Shown here piece after piece: positions 25,104 through 37,500 of a stretch of DNA of 64,000 nucleotides. Each line of letters starts with the position of its first letter. Position 1 is the first letter of the stretch. Below the pieces are notes generated by a model that ran no database searches, was not told the DNA's origin, and worked only from the letters and a program-made list of their open reading frames with translations. Both the position numbers and the translations under genes were made by a program. Source of the DNA: Cordia subcordata (lineage: Eukaryota > Streptophyta > Magnoliopsida > Boraginales > Cordiaceae); the NCBI GenBank assembly GCA_028554755.1, contig JAPTOF010000001.1, positions 38,459,501 to 38,523,500 of the forward strand. The letters run 5' to 3'.

Positions 25104-25522
25104 ATGGAGGGTAGGTGGGGAGATATGATGGAGATGATGAACAAGCAAGCCGTGATGGACACATTCGTCGACATATTACTGTGTGCGGTGCCGATATGGG
25201 TGGCGGTGATGATAGGGTTAGTGATCGGGTGGTCTTGGAGGCCTAGGTGGACCGGCTTGGTTTTTCTAGGGCTCCGGTCGAGGAAGCTCCGGTTCGTCTG
25301 GACCGTTCCGCCCGGGCTTGGGGCTCGGAGGCTCTGGCTTGCGTTCACGGCGCTCTCGGCTTTCTCTGTGGCTAGGAGATTGTGGTTTAGGTTCTATGGA
25401 AGGGATAGGAAAGCGGAGGAGAGGCCGGCTACGGCAGCGGCGATGGAGAGGGCGGAGACGGCAGCATCGGCTGTGGGTTCGTCTCTAGCGCTGGTGGCTG
25501 AAGGGAGTGCTGGTGATATCAA
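25104..25522 (+). CDS. START gene exon 1: membrane anchor and variable linker
   Basis: Codes for residues 1-139 plus two bases of codon 140. The hydrophobic stretch [20 protein letters not shown] is followed by WSWRPRW, then an arginine-rich, then an alanine-rich part. This exon is clearly more GC-rich than its surroundings. The donor is CAA/GTAGGT. Reading past it meets a TAG at once, which supports the splice site. Confidence 0.85.
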
Positions 25523-28500
25523 GTAGGTTTTGAAATGAAATTTCATGTATATATGTGTGTATGTGTGTTTATGCATATATGTATTTTTGTATCTATAGTT
25601 ATGCAATATGCACCTTGAATTTGCCGTTCTTGAAAGTTTGATGTTTTCAGCTGAACCTCTGCAGCTTCTTAGGGATCTGTGTCTTAATTTTTGGGAATTT
25701 TGGTATTTCTTTTGGTTTAGTTGAATTTTTGATGAAAAGAATGGGAGATGACATTTGTTAATTGCTTGTGAAGGTTTACTTTTTGAAACAAGGAATCGCA
25801 AGTAATAAATTCTTTTTGTTGTCGTGTAATTCATTGTTCTAGTAATTTGAGTTGTGATTTGGGTAATCTTGGTATAGATTGGGTTGTTGTAATTTAGTTG
25901 GCTGAGGGTGGAACAAAGGTGCCCCTAAGATGGTAACTGCCTCACGAATAAGCTTTGAGTGTGTTTTTCGTTTGATATAATTGAGTGCTTTAAAGTCGTC
26001 GGTCAGTTTTCTGTTTGGTGATACTCAACAATGTAGGCTGGTCGATGGAGATTGGTTTAGTTGTCTGTAGCCTTAAGAGCTGCTATCTGAGTAGACTTAC
26101 GTTGTTGAACAAGCGTTATGCGAGGCTGATTAAGTTCGGTTGCTTTGATGAGTTCCCTTTTACTATATGAGGGGGGTTCTCCCATCACCACCCCCATGGG
26201 GATGGTCTATAGGGTTCATAACTACTCCTCTTATTACAGGACGCTTACCTAGCCAACGCTTAGATCCAGCTCTACCCAAACTTTTCTGGTTCACCCCAAC
26301 ATTTCCCATTTGTCTGACTGTTGCTGAGCAATTTTTGGATATCAAATGGACCTCTCTAGAACGTAATTTCAATGTGGACGATTTCCCCTCTTTTGCAATC
26401 AGTTTCGCTACAACATCCGCTGCTCTAGCTAATTGTCCACCCTTTTCCAAGTGTGATTTCTATGTAATGTATGGCCGTGCCTAAGGGCATATCGGTTGAA
26501 GTAGATTCTTCTTTTTGGTCAATCAAAACCCCTTCCCAAACTGTACAAGCTTCTTCTAAAGCATACCGCTTACTGGATGTAGATGATGATATCTACATAG
26601 ATGGATCTTATTGTACAATGAAGTACCACATGGGTGTATATATATATGAATCCTTGCGGATAGATGTCTAGTTTTTGGCTTTTACATATGTCTTCTGTTG
26701 GTTTCAGATTGGTGTGCAAGAACGTTACATATTCTGGTAGCACATTGGGATATGAGGAAATTGCTGAGTACTAGTTGGAAATATATAAAGTTTAAGGTAG
26801 TCAGGAAAAAGTTATTGCTAGGAATCGTTGGACACTTGACACTAACATACATGAACAGGTTAGAGACTTAATGTTAGTGACCACTTCGATTGTGCTACAT
26901 GTTCCAAAGGCATTGCTTCATTTGTTGTTTGGTGGTGCACAACAATGTTGGATTGATTGTTGGAGATAATTGTTTATGTGCATAGACAGTTGAAGTTAGG
27001 ACTATGTTGTTACACAGCAAGCATTAAGCATAAGCAGCTTTATGTTCTTATCAGTAATTCCCACTTCATGCGGCAATAGTAACTGGAATTGATGGTAACA
27101 AATTACTTCTGCCTGTTTCTGCCATAAATTTTTTTGCTATCATTTGGTTCCTAGTATAGCTTACGAATGTGTATTTAGCTCCTGTATTCTACAGCATGTA
27201 ATCAGTTTTTAATTGGTTGATCTATGTGGTGCCTGTGCTGAATTTAATATGTTCGAGGAAAATGGGAACGGGTCATGAATAAACTTGAAAATCAGCTTTG
27301 TTGCAGAAACTCAATTGTGGTGTCCAGCCTCCATCCCCTCTCTCCTCCTGCTTTTGGATGAGATACCGTCAATAGTAGACCTATCCCTTTACTCCCCCTC
27401 TTGATTAATGAATTGGAAAAGCTTTCTGTTGGGTAAGAAAAACTTGTGTATCACTTTCAGCAGGGACTAGCGAAATATATACCACACTTATGCAGCCAAC
27501 AGATAACTACTAATGTCTTAGCTATGATCATATAGAAAGCTAATGTCTTATAGCACGCCCATGGTTGAAGTCAATGCCTTATAACTTGTTTATGGTTGAA
27601 GCCAATGTCTTGTAATTTGTTCATGGTTGAAGTTAATGTCTTATAACTCATTCATGGTTTGATGATAATCTGTATAAGGTCATAGTTAAGGCATATCTAT
27701 ATCTGTGCTGGATGCGACAGTTTACATTTCCTTTTCTGTTTGATTATTATAAGTTTCATTTACATTTCTTTTTCTGTTTGATTATTATAAGTTTCCTATA
27801 ACCATGAACATTTTTTGATTCCAGTCACCTTCCAGCATAAAGTAAATTGAGATCTCTAATTTGCTGAACAATTTTACAATGTCCTAATGTATTATTTGCT
27901 CTCCCACTTTGTGCAGTCTGGTATCGGGAACATCAGAAGCACAAAAAACTGTTGTTACAGAACAAGATCTAGAACATTTATTGCACCTTCTTGATGGTAA
28001 AGATGGGGAAATGACATGGCAAAGTGTGATGGAGCGCTCCACTTCAAATATGTCATACCAAGCTTGGCGCCATGAGGCTGAGGTAAGTTGATCATGAGTT
28101 TTAGATGTGCTTCCATCTTTTATTTATCTAGGTCTCAGAATTGTTACTCTGACCTATGTTTTCATTAGGACCAAAAGAAATGCCATTTTTTCCCTACTGA
28201 TGAGAGTTATTGACCTTGATAAAACTGAAAGACCTTTAAACATCTCGAGTATAGCATTTTTTCCTCTGGAATTTTTAACTGGGTTTAGGTGTGTTATTGG
28301 TAAAACAGTAATACTTACCTATTTTTTGTTTTCTTGTTGTAATTTAAGCTGGTTTTTGCAATTGCTTTCATTGGTTTAAAACTGTATGGTAGATACTTGC
28401 CTGCATCTGGAAACACAATTTTGTTTTTGTCTGGTTAAGGAGGTAGTTCGATGGACTAAATATCAGCACCATGCTCTATATGGATGGGTTTTTTTTCTTT

Positions 28501-31500
28501 TTCTTTTTCTTTTTTTTCATCCTCCCATTTTCTCATTGAAATAGAAAATATTGGCAAAACTAACCTTCTCGCTATCCTTCTCCACATTGGCTACGATAAG
28601 ACAAAGTACTGTGCTCTGGTTGCTAATTTCTCAACTGAGATGTGTTTGAACTGTATGTATTTTACTACGTGAACTGTAGGTATTGTCTTTTAGCTATATG
28701 TTATTGGCAGTTATTGTTTTGATTTTATTTCAATGCAAGAGCCAATATCATGTTGTGGAAGTATATTTGTCTGGGTATTTGTATTATGGTGCATATTGAT
28801 TTTCATTTCACTTAGGCTTCTTCGTAATGGAATATGAAAAGATATGCATTTTTGAAGAATCTTAAAACAGCATGTAGTTTACCATGTGAACTCTAGGTCT
28901 TGCCTTTTAGTTAATAGTTTCCTTGGCCTTTTAGTTAATAGTTTCCTTGGCATTCTGTTTCGATTTCATTTTAATCTAAGCATTCAATACGAAATGGTGA
29001 AATTATTTTTGTCTGGATATTTGTATTATGGCAGTGCATATTGATTTTCATTTCACTTGGGCTTCATCATATGGTAGTGAGAAAAAAAGAAATACACTAA
29101 TGAAGAATCTTTTTATTTTGTATTACATTGCCATTGCCATTGTTGTGTTGAAAGGCGTGGGCGTAGGACCTTTTCCTTTGTTCACTCCCTGATTAGGATT
29201 TGATTATATATTAGATAACATACCAGTGGTTCCATTTCTTTTTGCATATCTCAGATATAGCCTAAAACTTAAGGACTCAACCATGTCCACGGACTGCTGT
29301 GATTTGCGGTCTTATCACCTGGGCCTAGTTGGTATCACAGCCTGTTAGTTATACTAGCAGTTATGAGTATTAACTCAATTTTTATATTGATCAGTATTAT
29401 TTCAATTCATCATTTGTGTGCTCAAATAATTTGAGTATGTCTTCAATACTGTCAACATTTGCAAAAAATCAAAATACTGTGAAAAACAGTAAGAAGGAAG
29501 AATATGAAATTCCAAAAAATTTGGATTTGTTAAATAAATGGACAATCCCTAAAATAGAACCTAGGATGATATATTCCTTTGGTACTTTTGATAAATTAAG
29601 TTTTAAACAAATTGTTAAAACTTGTGAAGAATCTATTCCCATACATAATGAGGAATTGACTATAAAATTACTTAGTCAAGATGATGCATATACATCAGAA
29701 TATAAGTTCTTACATATTGGACTTGTTCAGGTAGCTTTTAAACCTCTTACTTTGTCTGGTTTACCTGAATCATTTTTGACTGTATTACGTGATGCTCGTA
29801 ATATGAACTGGCGTCAATCTCTCATGGGCATAATGGAATCTAGTTTAGCTCATGGTCCTATATATTTTAATGCATATCCGAATTTACAATTATCTTTGTC
29901 GGATGTTAATATTTTAGATGCGTTAACTTTATATGTGAAAACGCATGGTTATAATTATTTGCCAGGTACTAAAGTTATTTGTATCTGTTATAGGGTTTAT
30001 TTTAAGCCTTTGTATACTTTGAATCCAAAGTGTAAGTTGATGAATACAAATCAACAAGAAACAATCATATTTGAAACCAATTTTAATAGATCTAAAATAA
30101 CTACCCGTAGATCTATAAGATGGGATGAAATAAACTTTCCAGAAACATGGTTAGCTGAAAAAATCATTCCAGCGACACCATTAATAAATGAAGATTTGGT
30201 GGATGCTATACAAACATCTACCGGAGATATACAAATTCAGTTTAATAGGAAAAGTACACCAGAATTAGGTAGTACTTCAGGACTAGGAAAATCTAGATAT
30301 TCTAGATCTGGTTCAATCCATTCATATATTTCTCCTATAGATTATAGAATTGATCTACCCAATACTGTAGGGAGATTCTAGATCTGGTTCAATCCATTCA
30401 TATATTTCTCCTATAGATTATAGAATTGATCTACCCAATATTGTAGGGAGTTCATCTTCTAAATCAGAATCTGAAATCCTGCAAAATAAAGTACAGGGAA
30501 TTAAAATTAATGAAGATAATATAGCTCAGGGTGTATATAATAATCCTGAAGAAAATTTTAGACCAGAAATAACTGAGTCAGAATTAAATTTTCCAGTTTA
30601 ATGATGAATCAAAATAAAATTGATTTCAGTCCAGGTAGCCCAGCCAGAAAACAAATACAAGCTGAGTTTCACAAACCAGTATATAAACCTTTCAGAGATT
30701 GGTTTGCTAAAAATATAGATTTAGCAGAAAGAGAAATACTCCAGAATCAGTTCTTTAATCATTTAGAACATAGAAATGAAATAAAAGATTTTATTCCATG
30801 GTTCTTAGAAACCTATCTAGAACAACATATAAATGCTCTAGAAAGAATTTGGAAATTAAAAAATGGAGAACAAGTAGAATCAACTTATCTTCCTACACAT
30901 CAACCGATAATAATGGATAAAGAAAGATTTAAGTTATATGCTAATGCTTCCTTTAATCTGCAAGAGAATGAAACTCTTCCAACCACAACCAAAAATATAA
31001 ATGATGTGGTAAAACAAAATAATTTTACTAATTTATATTTAGTAGCCTTAGGGGAACAAATATTAGTTCTTAATAATAGGTTATTAAAAACATATATGAT
31101 TTTAGAGGAAATAAAAAATTCTCTACAAAATCAAAAAGAAAATTTAGAGGGAAAAAATATTGGAGAAACTTCAAGAATTAAAAGTAATCCAATTCAACCT
31201 TCTCCAGAAATAAAAAATTTTATACTTGAACCAATACATGAATTTGAGAAACTTCTTGATAATAAGTTTAAGACATTAAAATTGAATGTCATAACTAAAG
31301 AAGAAGTACCAGATTTAGTTGATAATATACATCAACAAGAAATTGTTAATGAAACTTTAAATAGAATAAAGAGTAATAATAAATTTGCTCAACAACCGGT
31401 CCAGAAAAAATATTATTATCCTAGACCGACACCTCAAGATGTTTTATTTGAAGAATTACCAAATGAACAAACTTACTATAATGGTAAGACTATTTATGAG

Positions 31501-34500
31501 TGGAATATAGATGGCCATTCAGATCAACAAATTTATAATACCATACATAGAATGATGATGTATGCTACTATTTGTAAACAACATGATAATTCAGATAGAA
31601 ATATTGCTTTAATGATAATAGTAGGGTTCACTGGTCAATTGAAAGGCTGGTGGGAAAACTATCTGAATGAAAATCAAAGACAAACTGTTTTGAATACAAC
31701 AAGAACAGAAAATAATATAGTGAAACAGGAAGCTGTTTACACGTTAACAATAAATATTTGTGAACATTTCACAGGTAGATTTACTATAAATGCTGAGAAT
31801 ATTAGGTCACTAATATTGAATCTCAAGTGTCCTACACTCACCTCATTTAGGTGGTATAAAGATGTATTTCTTAGCAGAGTTATGGAACTACCAGATGCTA
31901 ATCAAGCACATTGGAAGTCTAAGTTTATAGATGGTCTTCCACACCTATTTGCTGAAAGAGTGAAGAAAATTCTTAGAATAGGAATATCACCTATTGATTA
32001 TGATAATCTTACATATGGCATGATAATAGAAAAATGCATGCAAGAAGGTTTAGCTTTATGTAATGAAATTAAGCTGAATCAACAAATTAAAAAGCAAAAT
32101 TTAACAGAGAAGTCTCAATTAGGACAATTCTGTGAACAATTTGGGATTGAAGTAGGTCAATCTAGTAAGCCTAGAAAATATACTAGGTTTTCTAATATAC
32201 AAAAATATACCTCTCCGGTTTATCAGAAGAAAATAAATGCTAGAAAGGAGAGAAAACAAATAAGGAAAAATATTAAAAAACAACAGGGTTATAAGAGAAT
32301 AAGATCAAAATCTTCTAAACCTATTGTTTGTTATAAATGCGGGAGAATTGGTCATATAGCTCCAAAATGTCCTGTAAAAAAGAAGATAAAATCCTTAATT
32401 ATAGATGAAGAAATTAAGGATAGTCTTTTGAAAATAATGATTAATTCGGATTCAGAACAAAATCATTCTGATTCTGATAATTATAACTCAGAAGAATCAA
32501 ATTCTGAGGATAATCTGAAATATTTATCAGAAGAATCTGAAATTATAGAAAGTTCAGATGAAGAGAATAAACCTTGTCAAAATTGTATAAATAAGATACA
32601 AAATGAAGACAATGAAAATTTTTATCAATTGTTATCACAATTCAGAAATATGGAATTGAATGTGTTAACTAATGATAATATCATTGATTTACTCAGAATA
32701 ATAAAAGATTTTGAAATCAGAAATAAAATATTGGAATCTTTAGGAAAAATAAAAGAACCTGAAGAATTAAAAATTTCAGAAGAAGATAAATTCATTCCTT
32801 ACACTTTATCGTAAGTCGGAAAAGGATTGAAGAAAGAAATAATCCAAAATCCTCTATAACATCAGAACTACAATACAGGATATTAAAGAGGAAATTAATA
32901 ATTTGAAAACTGAGATCAAAAGATTAACTCAGGAGAATATAAATATAAATAAAAGACTGGATAATTTGGATAAAGGGAAAAATAAAATTGAATAAATTCC
33001 AGAATCCAGTGAAAATAAAGAATTAGAACCATTTTTAGGAAAGATGGAATATATTACATCTCAAAAATGGTTAGTGAAGATAAATCTCTTAATACAAGGA
33101 GAATTCAGAAAAGAATTAATTGCCTTAATAGATAGCGGGGCAGATCTGAATTGTATACAGGAAGGATTAATTCCTACAAAATATTTTGAGAAAACCACAC
33201 ATACATTATCAAGTGCTAGTGGTAATAAAATGGAAATTTTATATAAATTATCCAAAGCTTATATTTGCACTAATAAACAGTGTATTCCTAACAGTTTTGT
33301 GTTAGTCAGGAATATGACAAATCAAGTCATATTAGGAACACCATTCCTTAATAAAATATTTCCAATAAAAGAAATAACTACTAATGGAATTATAGGTAGT
33401 TTTGAAAAAAATGAAATTCAATTTGAATTTATTAAGGATCCAATAACTAGAGTCCTTAATGAAATGGTTGATTTAATAAAAGCTAAAAATAATCAACTTA
33501 ATTTTCTTAATCAAGAAATTAACTCATTAACTATAAATGAGAAATTACAAAATCCTCAACTTCAACAACATATTAAATTGATAATAACTCAATTTTCGTC
33601 AGACATTTGTGCTGATCATTCTAATGCTTTTTGGGTAGAAAGAAACATATTGTTAGTCTACCATATGTAGATGATTTTGATGAAAGAATGATAACAACAA
33701 AATCTAGAGCAGCTCAAATGAGTAAAGAAGAGCTAGGTAGATGTAGAGAAGAAATAGATACTTTTCTGCAAAAAGGATTAATAAGAAAATCAAATTCACC
33801 TTGGAGTTGTACTGGTTTTTATGTCAATAAAAAATCAGAAATTGAAAGAGGATCTCCAAGATTAGTTGTTAATTATAAACCTCTTAATAAAGTTTTGAAA
33901 TGGATTAGATACCCAATTCCTAATAAAAAGGATTTAATTGATAGGGTGCATGATGCATGTGTATTTTCAAAATTTGATATGAAATCAGGTTACTACCAAA
34001 TACAGGTAGTTGAAGAAGACAGATATAAAACTGCTTTTGTTGTACCATTTGGACATTTTGAATGGAATGTAATGCCATTTGGTTTGAGAAATGCTCCTTC
34101 TGAATTTCAAAATATTATGAATGATATATTTATACCTTATAATGAATTTATGGTTGTTTATATTGATGATGTCTTAGTATTTTCTAAGGACATTAATACC
34201 CATTTTAAACATTTAGAAATATTAAAAAATCTTGTTATTAAAAATGGGTTAGTTGTTTCTAAACCTAAAATGCAGGTTTTCCAATCTAAAATTAGATTTT
34301 TGGGATATAATATAGAAGATGGGAAAATAATTCCTATTGAAAGAAGTATTGAATTTGCTTCTAAATTTTCAGATAAAATTTTGGATAAAAATCAATTGCA
34401 AAGATTTTTAAGCAGTCTTAATTACATTCAGCCTTATTATAATAATTTGGCTATTGATGCTGCTATATTATATGATAGACTAAGGAAATCTCCTTTCCCT

Positions 34501-37500
34501 TGGTCACAAAGTCATACTGAGGCAGTGAGAGTGATTAAATCAAAAGTTAAACAATTGCCTTGTCTTATGCTTGCAAATCTACAATGGTATAAAATTGTGG
34601 AGACAGATGCTTCAGATATTGGATATGGTGGAGTACTCAAACAAGTACAACCTACAACAAAACAAGAATATCTTGTATGTTTTACTTCAGGAAAATGGAG
34701 TGACAGTCAGAAGAAATATGCTACTGTTGCCAAAGAAATTTTAGCTATTGTCAACAGTGTTTTGAAATTTCAAGATGATCTTTTGAATAAAATTTTTTTG
34801 ATCAAAACAGATTGTTAATCTGCAAAATTCATGTTTAATAAAGATTTTAAACATGATGTTTCAAAATATATGTTTGGAAGGTGGCAGACTTATTTAGCCC
34901 CTTTTGATTTTGAAATCAAACATATTCAGGGAAAGAATAATACTTTGCCTGATTTTCTCTCACGCGAATATTTGCAGGGGGATGCAACCTCCTGATGGGG
35001 TTTTTAAGGTCGTCGAAAATATGTCCATGGTGGTTCATCAAGAGGCCGTGGCAAATATAGTCATGGTGGAAAAGGGAGAAATAAAGCTCTAGATTATTTC
35101 CATGCAAATAAAGCATTGGAGATTGCTTCTGAAGAAGCTGAAGTACGTAAAAATATATTGCGTGCTCAGAAGTTTGATATAAAACTTCCTCATCCCAGTT
35201 CACCTATATACTCTGAAACAATAAAGTTTCTTGAGGAACTGGAGAAAAAAACAGAGGAAAGAAATATAAGTTCTTTCGCTTCAGCTCTAAATACTATAGA
35301 GCAAGATGAATCTGTGCAATATACACAGAACTCAGAATAGGAAATAATCCTGTATTTGTCACAAAAGGATCTGACATATAAGCGGGATCCATGGTTGCTG
35401 ATGTCCAAATATCTGGATGAATTCGTTTCACTCAGTCATATAAGACGAGACACCACTTTGAGAAGATTCTTATGGAGACAATGTCTGCAGATTTTGAACA
35501 CTTCAAAAAGAGTGGAAAGGCAGATATGATGTCCAGGGATATTGCTTATAGCAAAATTTTCATCAAGTCACTGATCAATGCTGAACAGTGGGGACTTTCT
35601 ACACATAAATTAAAGTCCTATGTGGTATCAACACAACAAGGTCCAGTATTATATTCTTACTGGGATTATGTTGAAGGATTCTCAAAGGTATTCTATTTTG
35701 AGAATGACCAGCATAAACATTCATGGTTTGTGAAGATAGCTGGTACAGTCCTTGATAAGGATATTCCATCATGGTTTATAATTTGGTGGAATTATTTTGG
35801 TCCGAATTCGTCAATTTTTCCAGAACCATTCAAAGAGTTATATACAAGATGGCTGGAAGTCTCACTAAAAGCGCAGAACCTTGAAGATCAACAATCAGTT
35901 GAAGGAACTGCAACAATGTATTTCTTTCTGGAGTTTTCAATTCCATGGATTGTCAGATGGATTCCAGAAGTTGGTCATACAGATAAGCATGTACCATGTT
36001 TGAAGAGAATATTCTTCACAAAGTTCTGGCACAAGATGATCCAGAAAGATCCTAAAACAAATCAATTACATTCTCAGGATCTTATCAAAGAAATTGAAGA
36101 AAAGCTTCAACAATATAAGAAAGAAGCTAAGGAGAAGCAGAAAGAAACAATTCAACCAAAATCATGGTTTGAACAATTTGTGAATAAGTTGCAGAAGGAT
36201 AATCCTTCCATATCATTGCAGGAAATAATGTTGCAATATATGGATAATGTGAAAGAGGAAATGATCCAATTCACTCAACAAAGTGATTCATCCTCAGAGA
36301 AATCAATGGAGATTTCACCCCAAGGCAGCAGATATTTTTGTCTTGCAGGTCAGTCCTAGGATCCAGAGGAAGAAGAAAACTATTCTTGGATGACGTGTTT
36401 GAATCAATGAAAGATGCGTTGAAGGGACCACTTCAAATAAAGAAGAAGGGAGAATCGTCCCAATCTGATCCTAAACAGGATAAAGTTTAGGTGAAAAAGA
36501 AGAAAGAATAGTGGTTATCATGATGACAGTGGAAAAAGCGGTCGTGATAATTCACTCGAGAACAAAGGAATCTGATGACTCAACAATCGCATGTAAGAGT
36601 CACAGTTGATTAGATAAAATGAACGAGGACAGATGGAAAGAAGAAATTGTCATATAAGGCAAACAGTTTCACTATTCATAGATAGTGGATGTACTGTTTA
36701 TAAACAGTAATTTTACTTTTTACTGTTTGTAATTAGGATGTTTCGCGGATTCAAAATATGTGAAGTCCGTGAAAAGTTGTTTTGAATTTTTGTTTCAAAT
36801 CCGAGGCTTCAATTGTCTATAAAAGCACAAACTCGGATGAGAAGAAAAACAAGAATTTAGGATATATAGTTTTAAGTTTTCAATTTTATATTTTGTAAAA
36901 TTTTAAAGAAGAAATAAAAGTTCAGACTTTTTTCTAGGTATTCTCTTTTTTATTTTTCTTGTCATTTAATTTTATTTTTGCATTGCTTGGACAGTCTAAT
37001 GGAAGACTGATTTGTTGATGAATTGATATAATGCTGGTATAACATAAGAGTTGGTTTAGGCCAATCTTAGACCAAGATGATAACCCTCAAATACTCCGCT
37101 GACATGTTTTAGACTTAAGGGTTATGATATATCTTTGATATTGCCTGGAATTCTGGTTCGAAGTATATGATTGAATCTTAGGAGTGTCCCAGGTCCATTG
37201 CCATTGCCATTGTTGTGTTGAAAGGCGTGGGCGTAGGACTTTTTTCTTTGTTCACTCCCCGATTAGGATTTGATTATATATTAGGTAACATACCAGTGGT
37301 TCCATTTCTTTTTGCATATCTCAGATATAGCCTTTTTGCATATCTCAGATATAGCTTAAAACTTAAGGAGTCAACCATGTCTACGGACTGCTGTGATTTG
37401 CGGTCTTATCACCTGGGCCTAGTTGGTAACTAGGCCCAGGTGATAAGACCGCAAATAAGAGCAGTCCGTGGACATGAATGAATCCTTAAGTTTTAGGTTA

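Larger units (their letters stand above)
29129..37427 (+). mobile_element. Endogenous Caulimoviridae copy, forward (about one genome plus terminal overlap)
   Basis: In order the copy holds a leader with a tRNA-Met primer-binding site, a movement-protein frame, a capsid frame with zinc knuckle, protease/reverse transcriptase/RNase H, a last frame of unknown role, and a TATA promoter with a poly(A) signal. About 230 bp at the start (29129-29330) recur at the end (37197-37427), so the insert is slightly more than one circular genome. The offset between the repeats gives a unit of about 8.07 kb, within the family's range. No integrase is present, as expected for plant pararetroviruses, which enter chromosomes passively. 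All reading frames carry breaks. It lies in the same direction as the host START gene, within its intron 2. Genus is not assigned. Confidence 0.9.

Noticed and set aside
24756..25348. 130- and 129-codon frames on the - strand over START exon 1
   Set aside because: They are antisense shadows of the GC-rich first exon and its leader, with no conserved motif and no splice continuation.
26163..26450. 95-codon frame on the - strand matching ribosomal protein L2 as a functional gene
   Set aside because: It is a truncated plastid rpl2 exon with altered residues, no start of its own and plastid intron DNA attached, lying in a nuclear intron.
29129..37427. LTR retrotransposon
   Set aside because: Terminal repeats extend across the primer site region rather than bounding it as LTRs. 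There is a movement-protein-like frame, no integrase, and promoter and primer-site order fit a circular pararetrovirus opened once.
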